Source of the DNA: Butyrivibrio sp. INlla16
GTDB taxonomy: Bacteria; Bacillota; Clostridia; Lachnospirales; Lachnospiraceae
Assembly: GCF_900104155.1 (NCBI RefSeq)
Contig: NZ_FMYB01000013.1
Span: 1-64,000 of the forward strand
DNA: 64,000 nt
Direction of reading: 5' to 3'
Part shown: positions 35,767 through 44,607 of the stretch, piece after piece
Position numbering within the stretch: the stretch's first letter is position 1
Layout: each line of letters opens with the position of its first letter
Program-made: the position numbers and the translations under genes
Notes under the pieces: generated by a model
Databases searched by the model: none
What the model was told of the DNA's origin: nothing
The model's input: only the letters and a program-made list of their open reading frames with translations

Positions 35767-36327
35767 ATGTCAGACTATAGAAATATATGGGATGAGTTTT
35801 CATCCAAACATCCCGCAGCAGCAAAGTGGATAAGAGAGGGCGGACTTTTTGTAATAGTGTCCAATCTCATAACGGTTTTCAAATACCTGATGCTCCAGTT
35901 CCTGCCGGGATTATTCAAGGGACTTCCACTGGTGGACTTTGGCTGGCCGGGCAAGGAGATTACTCTTCTTGGTGAGACCTTCAAGTGGAACATTCTGGGA
36001 TATGACGTTAATCACGGAGGACTTCCATACTTCTGCGCATACATGGTTGCGATGTTTATCGGTGAATGTGTAAACTTCCCTATTCAGAGAAACTGTGTAT
36101 TTAGAAGTAAAGGAAATGTATTTTATCAGATTCTGTGGTACTTCATAGCTTTTTGCCTTATTACCTGCATCGTCAATTCCATCAACTGCATCTATGTTGC
36201 GGTTGCCGGAAAGTTCGTTCCGGATTTCGTTTACAACATCGGAACAACAGTACTTAACGGCGGTGTCAGCATGGTAATATTCTTCTTCGTGAATAAGGTA
36301 ATTTTCCCGGAAGCAAAGGCTGAATAA
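35767..36327 (+). CDS. GtrA-family membrane protein
   Basis: The 186-residue protein has four hydrophobic helices and the GtrA signature around the third (FPIQRNCVFRSKG, equivalent to the F-x-x-x-R-x-x-V-F motif). GtrA-like proteins help move lipid-linked sugars across the membrane in O-antigen and teichoic-acid glycosylation. An insertion between the first two helices makes it longer than the usual 120-140 residues. It is the last gene of the GH3 operon, which is unusual, since GtrA is normally next to glycosyltransferases. The true role in this operon is unknown. Confidence 0.75.
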   Translation: MSDYRNIWDEFSSKHPAAAKWIREGGLFVIVSNLITVFKYLMLQFLPGLFKGLPLVDFGWPGKEITLLGETFKWNILGYDVNHGGLPYFCAYMVAMFIGECVNFPIQRNCVFRSKGNVFYQILWYFIAFCLITCIVNSINCIYVAVAGKFVPDFVYNIGTTVLNGGVSMVIFFFVNKVIFPEAKAE

Positions 36328-36336
36328 AAATAAAGC

Positions 36337-36376
36337 ATCCCCTCATCTGGCACTTCGTGCCGGATGAGGGGATTTT
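36337..36376. terminator. REP-derived intrinsic terminator R3
   Basis: ATCCCCTCATC and GGCAC pair with GTGCC and GGATGAGGGGAT around a TTC-containing loop, and seven Ts follow. The GGCACTTCGTGCCGGATGAGGGG core is identical to part of the element at 48130-48176. A REP-like element has thus become the terminator between convergent genes. Confidence 0.9.
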
Positions 36377-36377
36377 T

Positions 36378-37616
36378 TTAATTACTTTCAGTTAAGGCTT
36401 CAACGATTTTCGTGTAAGCCGGCTTAGGCTGGTAATACTTGTCAAAGAGCCTTGAGTTGGTTGTATCGCCCTCACGGTAATGATCGACAAGACCAAACAC
36501 GGTGACATTGGTTATGTTTGCTGGACCGCCGTTGTCACTGTCAAGTCTGCAGAGCATTTTGAAAATGCGACCGTATTTATCAGCCTGTCTGTTAAACTGA
36601 GAGTCGGTTTCATCATCGACTCCCACTGAGAGTTCTGTTATCTGAATCTCAAGACCGAGCTCGGAGAATTTGCGGATTGCAGATTCTATAACGGCATCCG
36701 AAGGATAATCGATGCCCCAGTACCCCTGCATTCCAATGCCGTCTATTAGCCCTTTTTCTTTCAGAGATTCACAAAGTGTATAAATACCTTCAGTTTTGGG
36801 TGCCTGATAGGTATTGTAGTCATTGTAGAAAAGCTTAACATCATCTGCGACATATTTTCTTGCGTAGGTAAATGCCATTTCTACGTAGTCCTGGCCGATA
36901 GTCTTGTACCATGGATTATCGGCGTTTTCTATTTTGGTTCTGCACATGAAAGCACTGTCAGAGTCTGCGCTGTCGGGATCGACTGCCTCATTTACAACAT
37001 CCCAGCAGTAAATAACTCCGGGATATTCATCCTGAACATGAGTTACTAGCTGGCGGATATAACTCTCCATTCTAAGGAGCATGGTATCCTTGGAAACATA
37101 TTCGCCGTCATCTGTGTAACCCTCTCTGAAAAACCACTCAGGAGCCTGGGTGTGCCACACGAGGGTATGTCCTCGCATCTTCATGCCATTTTGCTTACAC
37201 CAGGAAAGCGTGGGATCTATGGACATAAATGAAAGAGCAGGCTCTTTATTTCCCTCTTCCAGGTTTTTCTGTGATCCGACCTGATCCAGTATGTAGCAGC
37301 TTTTCATCAGGTTTGTCATTGTGCAGCTGTTAAAATGCTTCTTGGAGAGCTCCATATACTGCGGAATGTTTAAGGTCTGATTGTCCAAAGTACTTCCGTT
37401 TATACCCACGCCGATAGTGAAATAGTTTGCGCACAGATCCTTTAAAATCGCGTCATCCGTAGGTGCGGATTCTTCCTCAGTATCGTCTGTCTCTGTGGAA
37501 ACCTCACTAACTGCTGTTCCGTTTGTGGTAGGATTGGTATTCCTTCCACACCCACTGAGAGATGAGATAATAAGGGCACTCATCACCAGAGTACAAATGC
37601 AATTTTTTCTCTTCAT
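36378..37616 (-). CDS. GH10 endo-1,4-beta-xylanase lipoprotein
   Basis: The 412-residue product has a lipoprotein signal (LSGCG, Cys23), a Ser/Thr/Glu linker (about 27-55) and a GH10 barrel (about 58-410). Catalytic residues are visible: the acid/base Glu210 in WDVVNEAV and the nucleophile Glu328 in QITELSV. Other landmarks are RGHTLVWHTQAPEWFF and LFYNDYNTY. The substrate-binding motif, usually of the form T-x-E-N-x-M-K, reads TMTNLMK, so its glutamate is lost and subsite contacts may differ. The enzyme would cut xylan at the cell surface. It is a single gene; GAGGGA precedes the ATG at 37616 on the minus strand. Confidence 0.92.
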   Translation of the reverse strand: MKRKNCICTLVMSALIISSLSGCGRNTNPTTNGTAVSEVSTETDDTEEESAPTDDAILKDLCANYFTIGVGINGSTLDNQTLNIPQYMELSKKHFNSCTMTNLMKSCYILDQVGSQKNLEEGNKEPALSFMSIDPTLSWCKQNGMKMRGHTLVWHTQAPEWFFREGYTDDGEYVSKDTMLLRMESYIRQLVTHVQDEYPGVIYCWDVVNEAVDPDSADSDSAFMCRTKIENADNPWYKTIGQDYVEMAFTYARKYVADDVKLFYNDYNTYQAPKTEGIYTLCESLKEKGLIDGIGMQGYWGIDYPSDAVIESAIRKFSELGLEIQITELSVGVDDETDSQFNRQADKYGRIFKMLCRLDSDNGGPANITNVTVFGLVDHYREGDTTNSRLFDKYYQPKPAYTKIVEALTESN

Positions 37617-37818
37617 CTTAATTCCCTCACATAATAATGATTTAATATTCTCTTACTATATATGAACTTGACTCTGCTATCTAACCATTAGTTGCCATGA
37701 TATATGTTCATATTGCGGGAACGACTAACTCCAAACGGAAAAAGGTAAACATTTTGTCCACGAAAACGTAAAAGAGAATTATAATGATTTTAATACAATA
37801 AAAAGATGAGGGGATTTT

Positions 37819-38646
37819 ATGATAATTGCAAAGTATTTCGTGGAATTCTTGTTTTACAGTTTCCTTGGCTGGGTTTGGGAGTCAATCTATTGCACAGCTA
37901 AGGAGAAGAAGTGGGCGGACCGAGGCTTTTTGTTTGGACCGGTGTGTCCGATCTACGGCTCGTGCGTTGTGGCAACATCAGTAGTTTTTAGCTATTTCAA
38001 GGTGCTTTCTTCGCCTGATTTTCCTATATGGGGCATATTTATTATCTGTATGCTCGGAAGTGCTGTTGCCGAGTTTGCGACTTCCTGGGTACTTGAAAAA
38101 AGATTCCACGCCAGATGGTGGGATTACAGTACGATGCCTCTAAACATTCAGGGGCGCATATGCGTACCGGTAAGTATTGCGTTTGGAATAGCCGGAGTTT
38201 TGATAGTAAAATTCCTGATTCCTGTTGTGGAAGGTTTGCACTCTGTGGCCAATCCTCATATCTATGAGGTTCTGGCAATAGTTCTTGCGATGGTATTCGG
38301 AGCAGACTTTGCTCTCACCGAGGCCAGCCTTTCAGCACTTTTGAAGGATGTTGAGAGGATGCACGAAGAGTTCAACATTCGTGCCCAGACCAATTATGAG
38401 AAGATGGCCTCAGCTTCCAAAGCTATTGAGCAGAGAATCACGGAAGAGCGCGCGGCGGCCGAACTGCGAGTGGAAGCGCTCTCAAAGGCTTATGTTGAAC
38501 AGCTCTCTTTGAACCAGAGACGAATACTTCTTGGAATAGAGAGCTTTACATCAAGGAAAAACGAAGAACTTGCGAATCTGAAACTGAAGAATAAGTTTGC
38601 GCAGGACCTTAAAAACAAGGTAAGAGAGCGCAGGGCAAAAAAATAA
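37819..38646 (+). CDS. Putative ABC-transporter type IV (CmpB-like) membrane protein
   Basis: The 275-residue protein has a PF06541-like membrane half (about residues 1-180, five or six helices) with FLFYSFLGWVWESIYC, RGFLFGPVCPIYG and WWDYSTMPLNIQGRICVPVS. The remaining 90 residues form a charged coiled coil on the cytoplasmic side, with a basic end (VRERRAKK). Despite the family name, a transport function is unproven. A GAGGGG box precedes ATG 37819. The gene stands alone between the xylanase and the TetR gene. Confidence 0.82.
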   Translation: MIIAKYFVEFLFYSFLGWVWESIYCTAKEKKWADRGFLFGPVCPIYGSCVVATSVVFSYFKVLSSPDFPIWGIFIICMLGSAVAEFATSWVLEKRFHARWWDYSTMPLNIQGRICVPVSIAFGIAGVLIVKFLIPVVEGLHSVANPHIYEVLAIVLAMVFGADFALTEASLSALLKDVERMHEEFNIRAQTNYEKMASASKAIEQRITEERAAAELRVEALSKAYVEQLSLNQRRILLGIESFTSRKNEELANLKLKNKFAQDLKNKVRERRAKK

Positions 38647-38680
38647 TCATCCGGTATTTACAAAATTAAATATGTGTAAT

Positions 38681-38713
38681 AAAATATAACCGACAGCTTG
38701 TCGGTTATATTTT
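38681..38713. promoter_or_regulatory. TetR operator site 1
   Basis: ACCGACA-GCT-TGTCGGT (38689-38705) is a perfect palindrome with arms of 7 bp, extended outward by the matching AAAATATA and TATATTTT. The same core recurs at 39404-39420. It lies 22 bp upstream of the tetR gene, as expected for autoregulation. It may also terminate the upstream gene, since a T-run follows. Confidence 0.82.
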
Positions 38714-38734
38714 TGTCATCAGGTAGTTCGGAAA

Positions 38735-39355
38735 ATGAGAATAGTAAAAAGCGCTGAAGAGAGAAAAAATGAAATACTGGATGTTGCGGAGCAGCTCTTT
38801 GCGGAAAAAGGCTACGACAATGCAAGCACTAATGATATCATAGCCAGGATCGGAATTGCCCGCGGCACCTTGTATCATCATTTTGGATCAAAAGAAGAGA
38901 TACTTGATGCGATAATTGACAGGATGACCCGGGAGGGTATAGCCAGAGCCGCTATGATAGTTAATAACAAAGATATGACAATTGACGAGAAGTTGGTGGG
39001 AGTCCTCGCTGCACTAAATGTGCAGAGCAATGTCAAGGATGAAGTCATGGAGCAGATTCATAAACCTCAAAATGCTCTATTACACCAGAAGATGCAGGAG
39101 AAGCTGCTTGGCGGTGTGGTTCCTTTGATGACAAAGCTCATAGAGGAAGGAATTTCAGAGGGGCTGTTTAATACTTCATATCCAAGCGAAGCGTCTGAGA
39201 TGATAATGCTTTATGCAAATACCGCCTTTGATGAGAACGAGAATTTATCACCGGAGCAAAGGATAAATAAAGGAAAAGCTTTTATCTATCATGCGGAGAG
39301 AATCCTTGGGGCAAAGCAGGGGAGCATGCTGGAAACGCTGATGAGATTCTTTTAG
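38735..39355 (+). CDS. TetR/AcrR-family transcriptional regulator
   Basis: The 206-residue regulator has the TetR helix-turn-helix in residues about 10-55 (ILDVAEQLFAEKGYDNAS, IARGTLYHHFGSKEEILDAI) and a variable ligand-binding C-terminal domain. It is flanked by two copies of the palindrome ACCGACA-NNN-TGTCGGT, so it very likely represses itself and the downstream FtsX-ATPase-MFS operon until a drug or peptide binds. Confidence 0.92.
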   Translation: MRIVKSAEERKNEILDVAEQLFAEKGYDNASTNDIIARIGIARGTLYHHFGSKEEILDAIIDRMTREGIARAAMIVNNKDMTIDEKLVGVLAALNVQSNVKDEVMEQIHKPQNALLHQKMQEKLLGGVVPLMTKLIEEGISEGLFNTSYPSEASEMIMLYANTAFDENENLSPEQRINKGKAFIYHAERILGAKQGSMLETLMRFF

Positions 39356-39364
39356 AATTTACAC

Positions 39365-39386
39365 GGGACTTACAAAAGTGAGTCCC
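39365..39386 (+). terminator. Hairpin between tetR and the efflux operon
   Basis: GGGACTTAC pairs with GTGAGTCCC around AAAA. There is no T-tract, so it may stabilise or partly terminate the tetR transcript rather than stop it fully. Confidence 0.45.
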
Positions 39387-39403
39387 ATATATTTGAAACT
39401 TTG

Positions 39404-39420
39404 ACCGACAATCTGTCGGT
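39404..39420. promoter_or_regulatory. TetR operator site 2
   Basis: ACCGACA-ATC-TGTCGGT has the same arms as site 1 and lies 16 bp before the start codon of the FtsX-like permease. This places the efflux operon under the neighbouring TetR protein. Confidence 0.85.
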
Positions 39421-39436
39421 AAGGGCGAGGTGAAAA

Positions 39437-41716
39437 ATGTATAAGAGACTTTTACTTAATGATTTAAAAAAGAATAAGCTTTCTGCTATGGCTACCTGTA
39501 TCTTTATGGCCGTAAATGCGACGCTTTTGGGACTGTCGATACTTCTGTTTGCCAGTCTGTCAGGTGCCATAGATTCTCTTATGCGCGTTGCGATAACTCC
39601 TGATTTTTTGCAGATGCATACCGGAGAAATAAATGACGAGGAACTGAGAGCCTTTTCACATAACAGAAGTGATGTCAGTAAGTGGCAGGTGTGTGAATTT
39701 CTTAATCTCCCAAACAGTATGCTGCGTATCGGCGATAAAACCTTTGACACAAACATGCAGGATAACGGCCTTTGTTATCAGAGTGAGGAATTCGATTATC
39801 TTGTGGATATGGATAATAACATTATTGATCCCGGGGAGGGAGAGGTCTATGTGCCTGTCTGCTATAGAGATGAGTATGAAGTAAAAGTGGGAGATGTTCT
39901 CAGTATCGGCTCAGAGGAACTCACTGTCGCAGGCTTTCTAAGGGATTCTCAGATGAATTCTGTCATGGCTTCCTCCAAGAGATTTCTGGTGAGTAAAGCT
40001 GACTATGAGCGCCTGAGATTGATGGGAAGTGAAGAGTATCTGATTGAATACAAGCTTATTCTCGGAAATGATATCAATGCTTTTGCAACAGCCTATAAGG
40101 ATGCAAATCTCCCGGATAACGGCCCTACGATTTCATATCCTCTTATCAGAATGATGAATGCTCTTTCGGACGGTTTAATGATCCTTATTATTCTGCTAGT
40201 CAGTGTGGTGGTGCTTTTTATATCAATGCTTTGTATCAGATGCATGCTGCTGACTCAGCTTGAAAGAGATAAAACGGAGATCGGAATGCTTAAGGCAATC
40301 GGAGTGTCGCGAAGAGGAATTCGCACTTTATATATGCGCAAATACATGATCCTTTCCGTGTTTGGATGTATCTTCGGAAGCATACTTGCGGTAGTGATAT
40401 CGGAACCTCTTTCAGTCCAGATGAAGGCTTTGTATGGAGATGCAGGTGGAGTGGGGAAAATCGGCATTCTGATGATCATTGGAGAGATTTTTCTTCAGGC
40501 TATTATCCTGCTGTATGTGAGGTTGACACTTTCAAAAACCGAGAAAGCATCTGCTGTACTGGTTATGAACGGACAGGGGAGTTTCGTGAAAAAGAAGAAC
40601 CTGTGGATTCCGATTGGAATAATAACCACATTCTCTGTTTTTATGATACTGATACCACTAAATATCAAGAGTACCCTGTGCGCACCCGATTTTGTTACCT
40701 ATATGGGAATCGGCAAGAGCCAGATCCGCATAGATATAAGGCAGACAGATGGCGGTGATAGCCCGAAAGAACAGCTTCAAAGGAAAATCGGGACAGATGC
40801 TAGGGTTAGCGACTTTGTGCTGATGCAGACAAAATCCTATAAGACAGAGATGCCGGACGGAGCATCCTACAATCTTCTTATTGAAAACGGCGACCACGGG
40901 AGATTTCCGGTAAGCTACAGCAAGGGGACTTTTCCTTCAAAAGAGGGAGAGATAGCGCTCTCCGTACTAAATGCGGAGGAGATGAAAGTTGATGTTGGAG
41001 ACACCGTCAAGGTTTTTACCGATAAAGACGGAAAAACGGATTCGGAGATATCCTGCAAAGTATGCGGTATTTACTCTGATGTGACAAACGGAGGGAAAAC
41101 AGCGAAGGCGTGTATGCTTTCCGATAATGATAATCTTCCCGTGATGTGGAGCATCATATATGTCTCCTTAAAGGACGGACAGTCTTTGAAGGAATGGACA
41201 GAAGGATATCGAAACGCTTTTGCAAATTCGGGAGAGGGTATTAAGGTGACTCTCATCAGCGAATATCTGGATGGAGTTTACGGTCAGACCATTGAAAATA
41301 TAAAACGTACTTCTGTTGTTGTTATGATATTTGCCAGTTTTGTTCTTTTTGTAGTGATTCTTTTGATGCTGCGTCTGCTCATCTGGAGAGAACGAGATAG
41401 TAACTCTTTTAAAAAGGCATTGGGATTTACGAGTGGGGATATCAGAAAGGAATATCTAAAACAAGCAGCAGCGGTTCTTGTCATAGGGATAGTGCTTGGA
41501 ATCATAGCGGGAGTCTTTCCCGGAGAAGGAATGGCAGGAGCGGTACTTGGCATGATGGGAGCGAAGGGCTTTCGCTTTATCATGGATCCGTTTTATGTAG
41601 GAGCGGTTGTCCCTTTGCTGATTGTGATAACAGTTTTGGCTGCGGCATTTACGGCACTTCTGGAGATAAAAAATATTCGGGCAAAAGAGTGCCTGGGGGC
41701 CGGACAGGGAAGGTGA
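39437..41716 (+). CDS. FtsX-like ABC transporter permease
   Basis: The 759-residue permease has an N-terminal helix (about 15-42), a first FtsX core (about 250-370, with RDKTEIGMLKAIGVSRRGIRTLYMRKYM), a helix near 390, a large extracellular domain (about 405-620), and a second FtsX core at the C-terminus (about 630-750, with FKKALGFTSGDIRKEYLKQ). This is the layout of MacB/BceB-like exporters of antimicrobial peptides or lipoproteins. It is followed 7 nt later by its ATPase. A TetR operator lies immediately upstream. Confidence 0.88.
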   Translation: MYKRLLLNDLKKNKLSAMATCIFMAVNATLLGLSILLFASLSGAIDSLMRVAITPDFLQMHTGEINDEELRAFSHNRSDVSKWQVCEFLNLPNSMLRIGDKTFDTNMQDNGLCYQSEEFDYLVDMDNNIIDPGEGEVYVPVCYRDEYEVKVGDVLSIGSEELTVAGFLRDSQMNSVMASSKRFLVSKADYERLRLMGSEEYLIEYKLILGNDINAFATAYKDANLPDNGPTISYPLIRMMNALSDGLMILIILLVSVVVLFISMLCIRCMLLTQLERDKTEIGMLKAIGVSRRGIRTLYMRKYMILSVFGCIFGSILAVVISEPLSVQMKALYGDAGGVGKIGILMIIGEIFLQAIILLYVRLTLSKTEKASAVLVMNGQGSFVKKKNLWIPIGIITTFSVFMILIPLNIKSTLCAPDFVTYMGIGKSQIRIDIRQTDGGDSPKEQLQRKIGTDARVSDFVLMQTKSYKTEMPDGASYNLLIENGDHGRFPVSYSKGTFPSKEGEIALSVLNAEEMKVDVGDTVKVFTDKDGKTDSEISCKVCGIYSDVTNGGKTAKACMLSDNDNLPVMWSIIYVSLKDGQSLKEWTEGYRNAFANSGEGIKVTLISEYLDGVYGQTIENIKRTSVVVMIFASFVLFVVILLMLRLLIWRERDSNSFKKALGFTSGDIRKEYLKQAAAVLVIGIVLGIIAGVFPGEGMAGAVLGMMGAKGFRFIMDPFYVGAVVPLLIVITVLAAAFTALLEIKNIRAKECLGAGQGR

Positions 41717-41723
41717 GATATCT

Positions 41724-42458
41724 ATGGAGAAAATATTAAAGGTAAAAAATCTTAGAAAAGGGGCAATTCTAAACGGCATAAGTTTTGAAGTTCTGCCCGG
41801 TGAGCTCATAGCAATTATGGGGCCATCGGGTTCAGGGAAATCAACGCTTTTATACAGCGTATCCGGCATGGATACAGTAGATGGCGGAGAGATTTCATTT
41901 TGCGGGAAAAACGTAGAAGCATTAAGCGAAGATGAGAGAGCAGAGCTTCGGCTAAATCACATGGGCTTTGTGTTTCAGCAGATGAACAGCCTTTCAAATC
42001 TTAATATTGAGGATAATATAGTTTTCCCGGCGGTTCATTCGGATAAGAAAAACAGCAAGGCTCATTATGAGAAGGCGAGACTACTTATGGAAAAATTCCA
42101 CATAGAAGATCTGGCCATGCGAGGGGTGAATGAAGTCTCCGGGGGACAGCTTCAAAGGTCATGCATCTGCAGAAGCATGATAATGGAGCCGGAGATAATT
42201 TTTGCGGATGAACCCACGGGAGCTCTGAACCAGTCTGCGTCAGCAGAAGTTATGGATGCATTTCTAAAGGCCAATCAGGACGGGACGACAATTCTGATGG
42301 TGACACATGACAGCAAGGTTGCGGGCATATGTGACAGGATATTGTACATTCTCGATGGCGAGATAAAGGGCGAGCTTAAGCTTGGAAAATATAAAGCGGA
42401 AAATAGAAAAGAAAGAGAACAAGAGACAGCTATGTGGCTGGAAAGTATGGGGTGGTAA
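41724..42458 (+). CDS. ABC transporter ATP-binding protein (MacB/LolD type)
   Basis: The 244-residue ATPase has Walker A GPSGSGKST (residues 33-41), the Q-loop FQQMNSL, a signature VSGGQLQRSC, Walker B IIFADEPTGAL and the H-loop VTHDSKV. It is the partner of the FtsX-like permease just upstream. The signature begins V-S-G-G rather than L-S-G-G, a common variant. The MFS gene starts 2 nt after its stop codon. Confidence 0.93.
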   Translation: MEKILKVKNLRKGAILNGISFEVLPGELIAIMGPSGSGKSTLLYSVSGMDTVDGGEISFCGKNVEALSEDERAELRLNHMGFVFQQMNSLSNLNIEDNIVFPAVHSDKKNSKAHYEKARLLMEKFHIEDLAMRGVNEVSGGQLQRSCICRSMIMEPEIIFADEPTGALNQSASAEVMDAFLKANQDGTTILMVTHDSKVAGICDRILYILDGEIKGELKLGKYKAENRKEREQETAMWLESMGW

Positions 42459-42460
42459 AT

Positions 42461-43690
42461 ATGGAAAAAAAGAGTAATTTCGGAAAATTCTTACTTTTAT
42501 GGGCAGGTGAACTTATATCATCTGTTGGCGGCGGACTGACCAGTTTTGGACTTGGAGTATATATTTTCAGACAGACGGGAAGTGCCGGGAGCATGGCAAT
42601 GGTCACATTGCTTGGATTTCTTCCAACGCTGCTGCTCTCAGTTCCCGCAGGAGCGCTGGCAGATTGCTATGACAGGCGGCTACTCATGATGATAGGTGAC
42701 GGGTGTTCTGCTCTCGGTGTGGCTTATATACTATTTTGCATGGCGAGAGGGAATGCATCGCTTTTACAGATATGTATCGGAGTTTTTGCAAGTGCATGCT
42801 TTTCAGCACTTCTTGAACCTTCGTTTCGTGCCACAATCACAGATCTTTTGACCAAGGAAGAATTCTCGAAAGCCAGCGGTCTTGTGTCGCTCGCGGGAAG
42901 TGCGAGATATTTACTCTCGCCGATAATAGCAGGTTTTCTGTTATCAATAAGTGATGTGAAACTCCTTCTCGAAATTGATATATGCACATTTTTTCTGACA
43001 GTAATAAGTGCAGCGGTGGTAAGGCGCGGAATCGGTGCTAAAGAGATAGAGAAGAAAGAACCGCTCCTTAAGAGCATAAAGGAGGGCTGGAATATACTCT
43101 GTGAAAAAAGAGGAGTTCTGACACTGGTGGCAATATCCTCTGTAATAACGCTTTTTATGGGAGTGCTTCAGATACTTGCGGAGCCGCTCATTCTGTCGTT
43201 TACGGATGCTAAAACCCTGGGAGTGTCTGAAAGCGTCTGCGCCTGCGGAATGCTTGTAAGCGGAGTGTTCCTGGGCATAAAAGGGATAAAGGGGTATTAT
43301 GTCAAAACGCTTGGAATAGCCCTGATCTTTGCTGGAGTATTCATGTTTGGATTCGGACTCTGGGAGAATATTTTTATTATATGTATCTTCGGATTTTTGT
43401 TTTTTGCCACTCTTCCGTTTGCAAACAACTGCCTGGATTACCTTGTGAGAACTAATGTGCCTGATGGCGCGCAGGGAAGAGTGTGGGGCCTCATCGGCTT
43501 CATTTCTCAAATCGGATATGTTGTCGCTTACGGTGTTTCCGGAACAGCTGCCGATCTGCTTGGGCAAATCGACGGTCGGGGCGTTGGAAGAGGAGCCGCA
43601 ATGGTTATTTTGATTGCAGGAATTTGTCTGTCACTGGCATCGGTATCCGTTTTGTTCTCAGGGGATATTAGAACGTTGGAGAATAGTTGA
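42461..43690 (+). CDS. MFS efflux transporter (MFS_3 / MefA-like)
   Basis: The 409-residue carrier has 12 helices and resembles MFS_3 members such as macrolide or enterobactin exporters: LLLWAGELISSVGGGLTSFGLGVYIFRQTGS at the N-terminus and ADCYDRRLLM as motif A. It is the third gene of the TetR-controlled operon, adding a proton-driven pump to an ATP-driven one. ATG 42461 is chosen because GGGGTGG precedes it and because the family normally begins here. A terminator hairpin lies 80 bp downstream. Confidence 0.88.
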   Translation: MEKKSNFGKFLLLWAGELISSVGGGLTSFGLGVYIFRQTGSAGSMAMVTLLGFLPTLLLSVPAGALADCYDRRLLMMIGDGCSALGVAYILFCMARGNASLLQICIGVFASACFSALLEPSFRATITDLLTKEEFSKASGLVSLAGSARYLLSPIIAGFLLSISDVKLLLEIDICTFFLTVISAAVVRRGIGAKEIEKKEPLLKSIKEGWNILCEKRGVLTLVAISSVITLFMGVLQILAEPLILSFTDAKTLGVSESVCACGMLVSGVFLGIKGIKGYYVKTLGIALIFAGVFMFGFGLWENIFIICIFGFLFFATLPFANNCLDYLVRTNVPDGAQGRVWGLIGFISQIGYVVAYGVSGTAADLLGQIDGRGVGRGAAMVILIAGICLSLASVSVLFSGDIRTLENS

Positions 43691-43772
43691 ATATTTTTTA
43701 TACAGATTTTAGATACTGTTCATAGCCTGCATGATTGCCTCGATATCAGAACAATAATATAATAAGGACATC

Positions 43773-43810
43773 GAAAGCCTCGATATTGCTGTCGAGGCTT
43801 TCATTTTTAT
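43773..43810 (+). terminator. Intrinsic terminator of the efflux operon
   Basis: GAAAGCCTCGA pairs with TCGAGGCTTTC around an 8-nt loop and is followed by ATTTTTATT. Confidence 0.85.
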
Positions 43811-43828
43811 TAGATGAAGGGACTAAAA

Positions 43829-44509
43829 ATGACTAAAGCTGTTATATTTGACATGTTTGAAACGCTCGTTTCAATGTTTTCCGGTGATACTTATTTTAGC
43901 GAAGACATGGCGGCAGACTTAAAAATCGAGGTCGATACTTTCAAAAATGCATGGCATTCCACAGAACATGACAGAAGCTGCGGAAACTGCACAATAGAGG
44001 AAGGGATAAAAACAACACTTGAAATGCTGGGGGCTTACAGTGAGAAATCCGTAAAGCTTCTTGCAGATAAGCGAAGGAAGACCCTGGAAGGGATATTTGA
44101 ACGAACTCCCGCGGAAACCATAGTTCTTTTGAAGGAGCTTAAGAGACGCGGCATAAAGATTGGCCTTATAAGCAACTGTTATTCTGATGAAGCTGAAGTT
44201 ATTAGAAAAAGCTCTATTTTCCCATACTTAGATGCAGCAATGCTCTCATATGAGCAGGGAACATGTAAGCCTGAGCATGAAATATATGAAAAAGCAATGG
44301 AAAAGTTAGGCGTTACTGCTGAGGAATGCCTGTATGTCGGAGATGGTGGATCAAAAGAGCTTTTTGCTGCCAGAGACCTTGGAATGAAATGCCTTCAGGC
44401 ACAGTATTTTGCTGATCTGGCTTTTGAGCCACATGTTCCATGCTACAAGCTTGATGACTTTGAACATGCATATACGCAGGATGATGTTTTGAAGATGATG
44501 GAAAAATAA
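43829..44509 (+). CDS. HAD-family hydrolase (haloacid-dehalogenase-like)
   Basis: The 226-residue enzyme shows the HAD motifs: nucleophile Asp8 in VIFDMFETLV, ISNCYSDEAE (motif II), CKPEHEIYEKAMEKLG (motif III) and YVGDGGSKELFAARDLGMK (motif IV). The residue two after the nucleophile is phenylalanine rather than the aspartate of HAD phosphatases, as in dehalogenase-type members, so the substrate class is uncertain. ATG 43829 is preferred to ATG 43814 because GAAGGGA lies 7 nt upstream of it. It is a single gene between two terminators. Confidence 0.85.
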   Translation: MTKAVIFDMFETLVSMFSGDTYFSEDMAADLKIEVDTFKNAWHSTEHDRSCGNCTIEEGIKTTLEMLGAYSEKSVKLLADKRRKTLEGIFERTPAETIVLLKELKRRGIKIGLISNCYSDEAEVIRKSSIFPYLDAAMLSYEQGTCKPEHEIYEKAMEKLGVTAEECLYVGDGGSKELFAARDLGMKCLQAQYFADLAFEPHVPCYKLDDFEHAYTQDDVLKMMEK

Positions 44510-44524
44510 GAATCAGATTTGTGA

Positions 44525-44572
44525 AAAAAGCCCTAATGTGGTAAACTCATTGTGCCTATTTGGGCTTTTTAT
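44525..44572 (+). terminator. Long-loop intrinsic terminator after the HAD gene
   Basis: AAAAAGCCC pairs with GGGCTTTTT across a 28-nt loop and ends in a T-tract. The long loop weakens the call. Confidence 0.55.
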
Positions 44573-44607
44573 TATGTTAATTATTTGTTTTAAAGGAGAT
44601 AAATACC

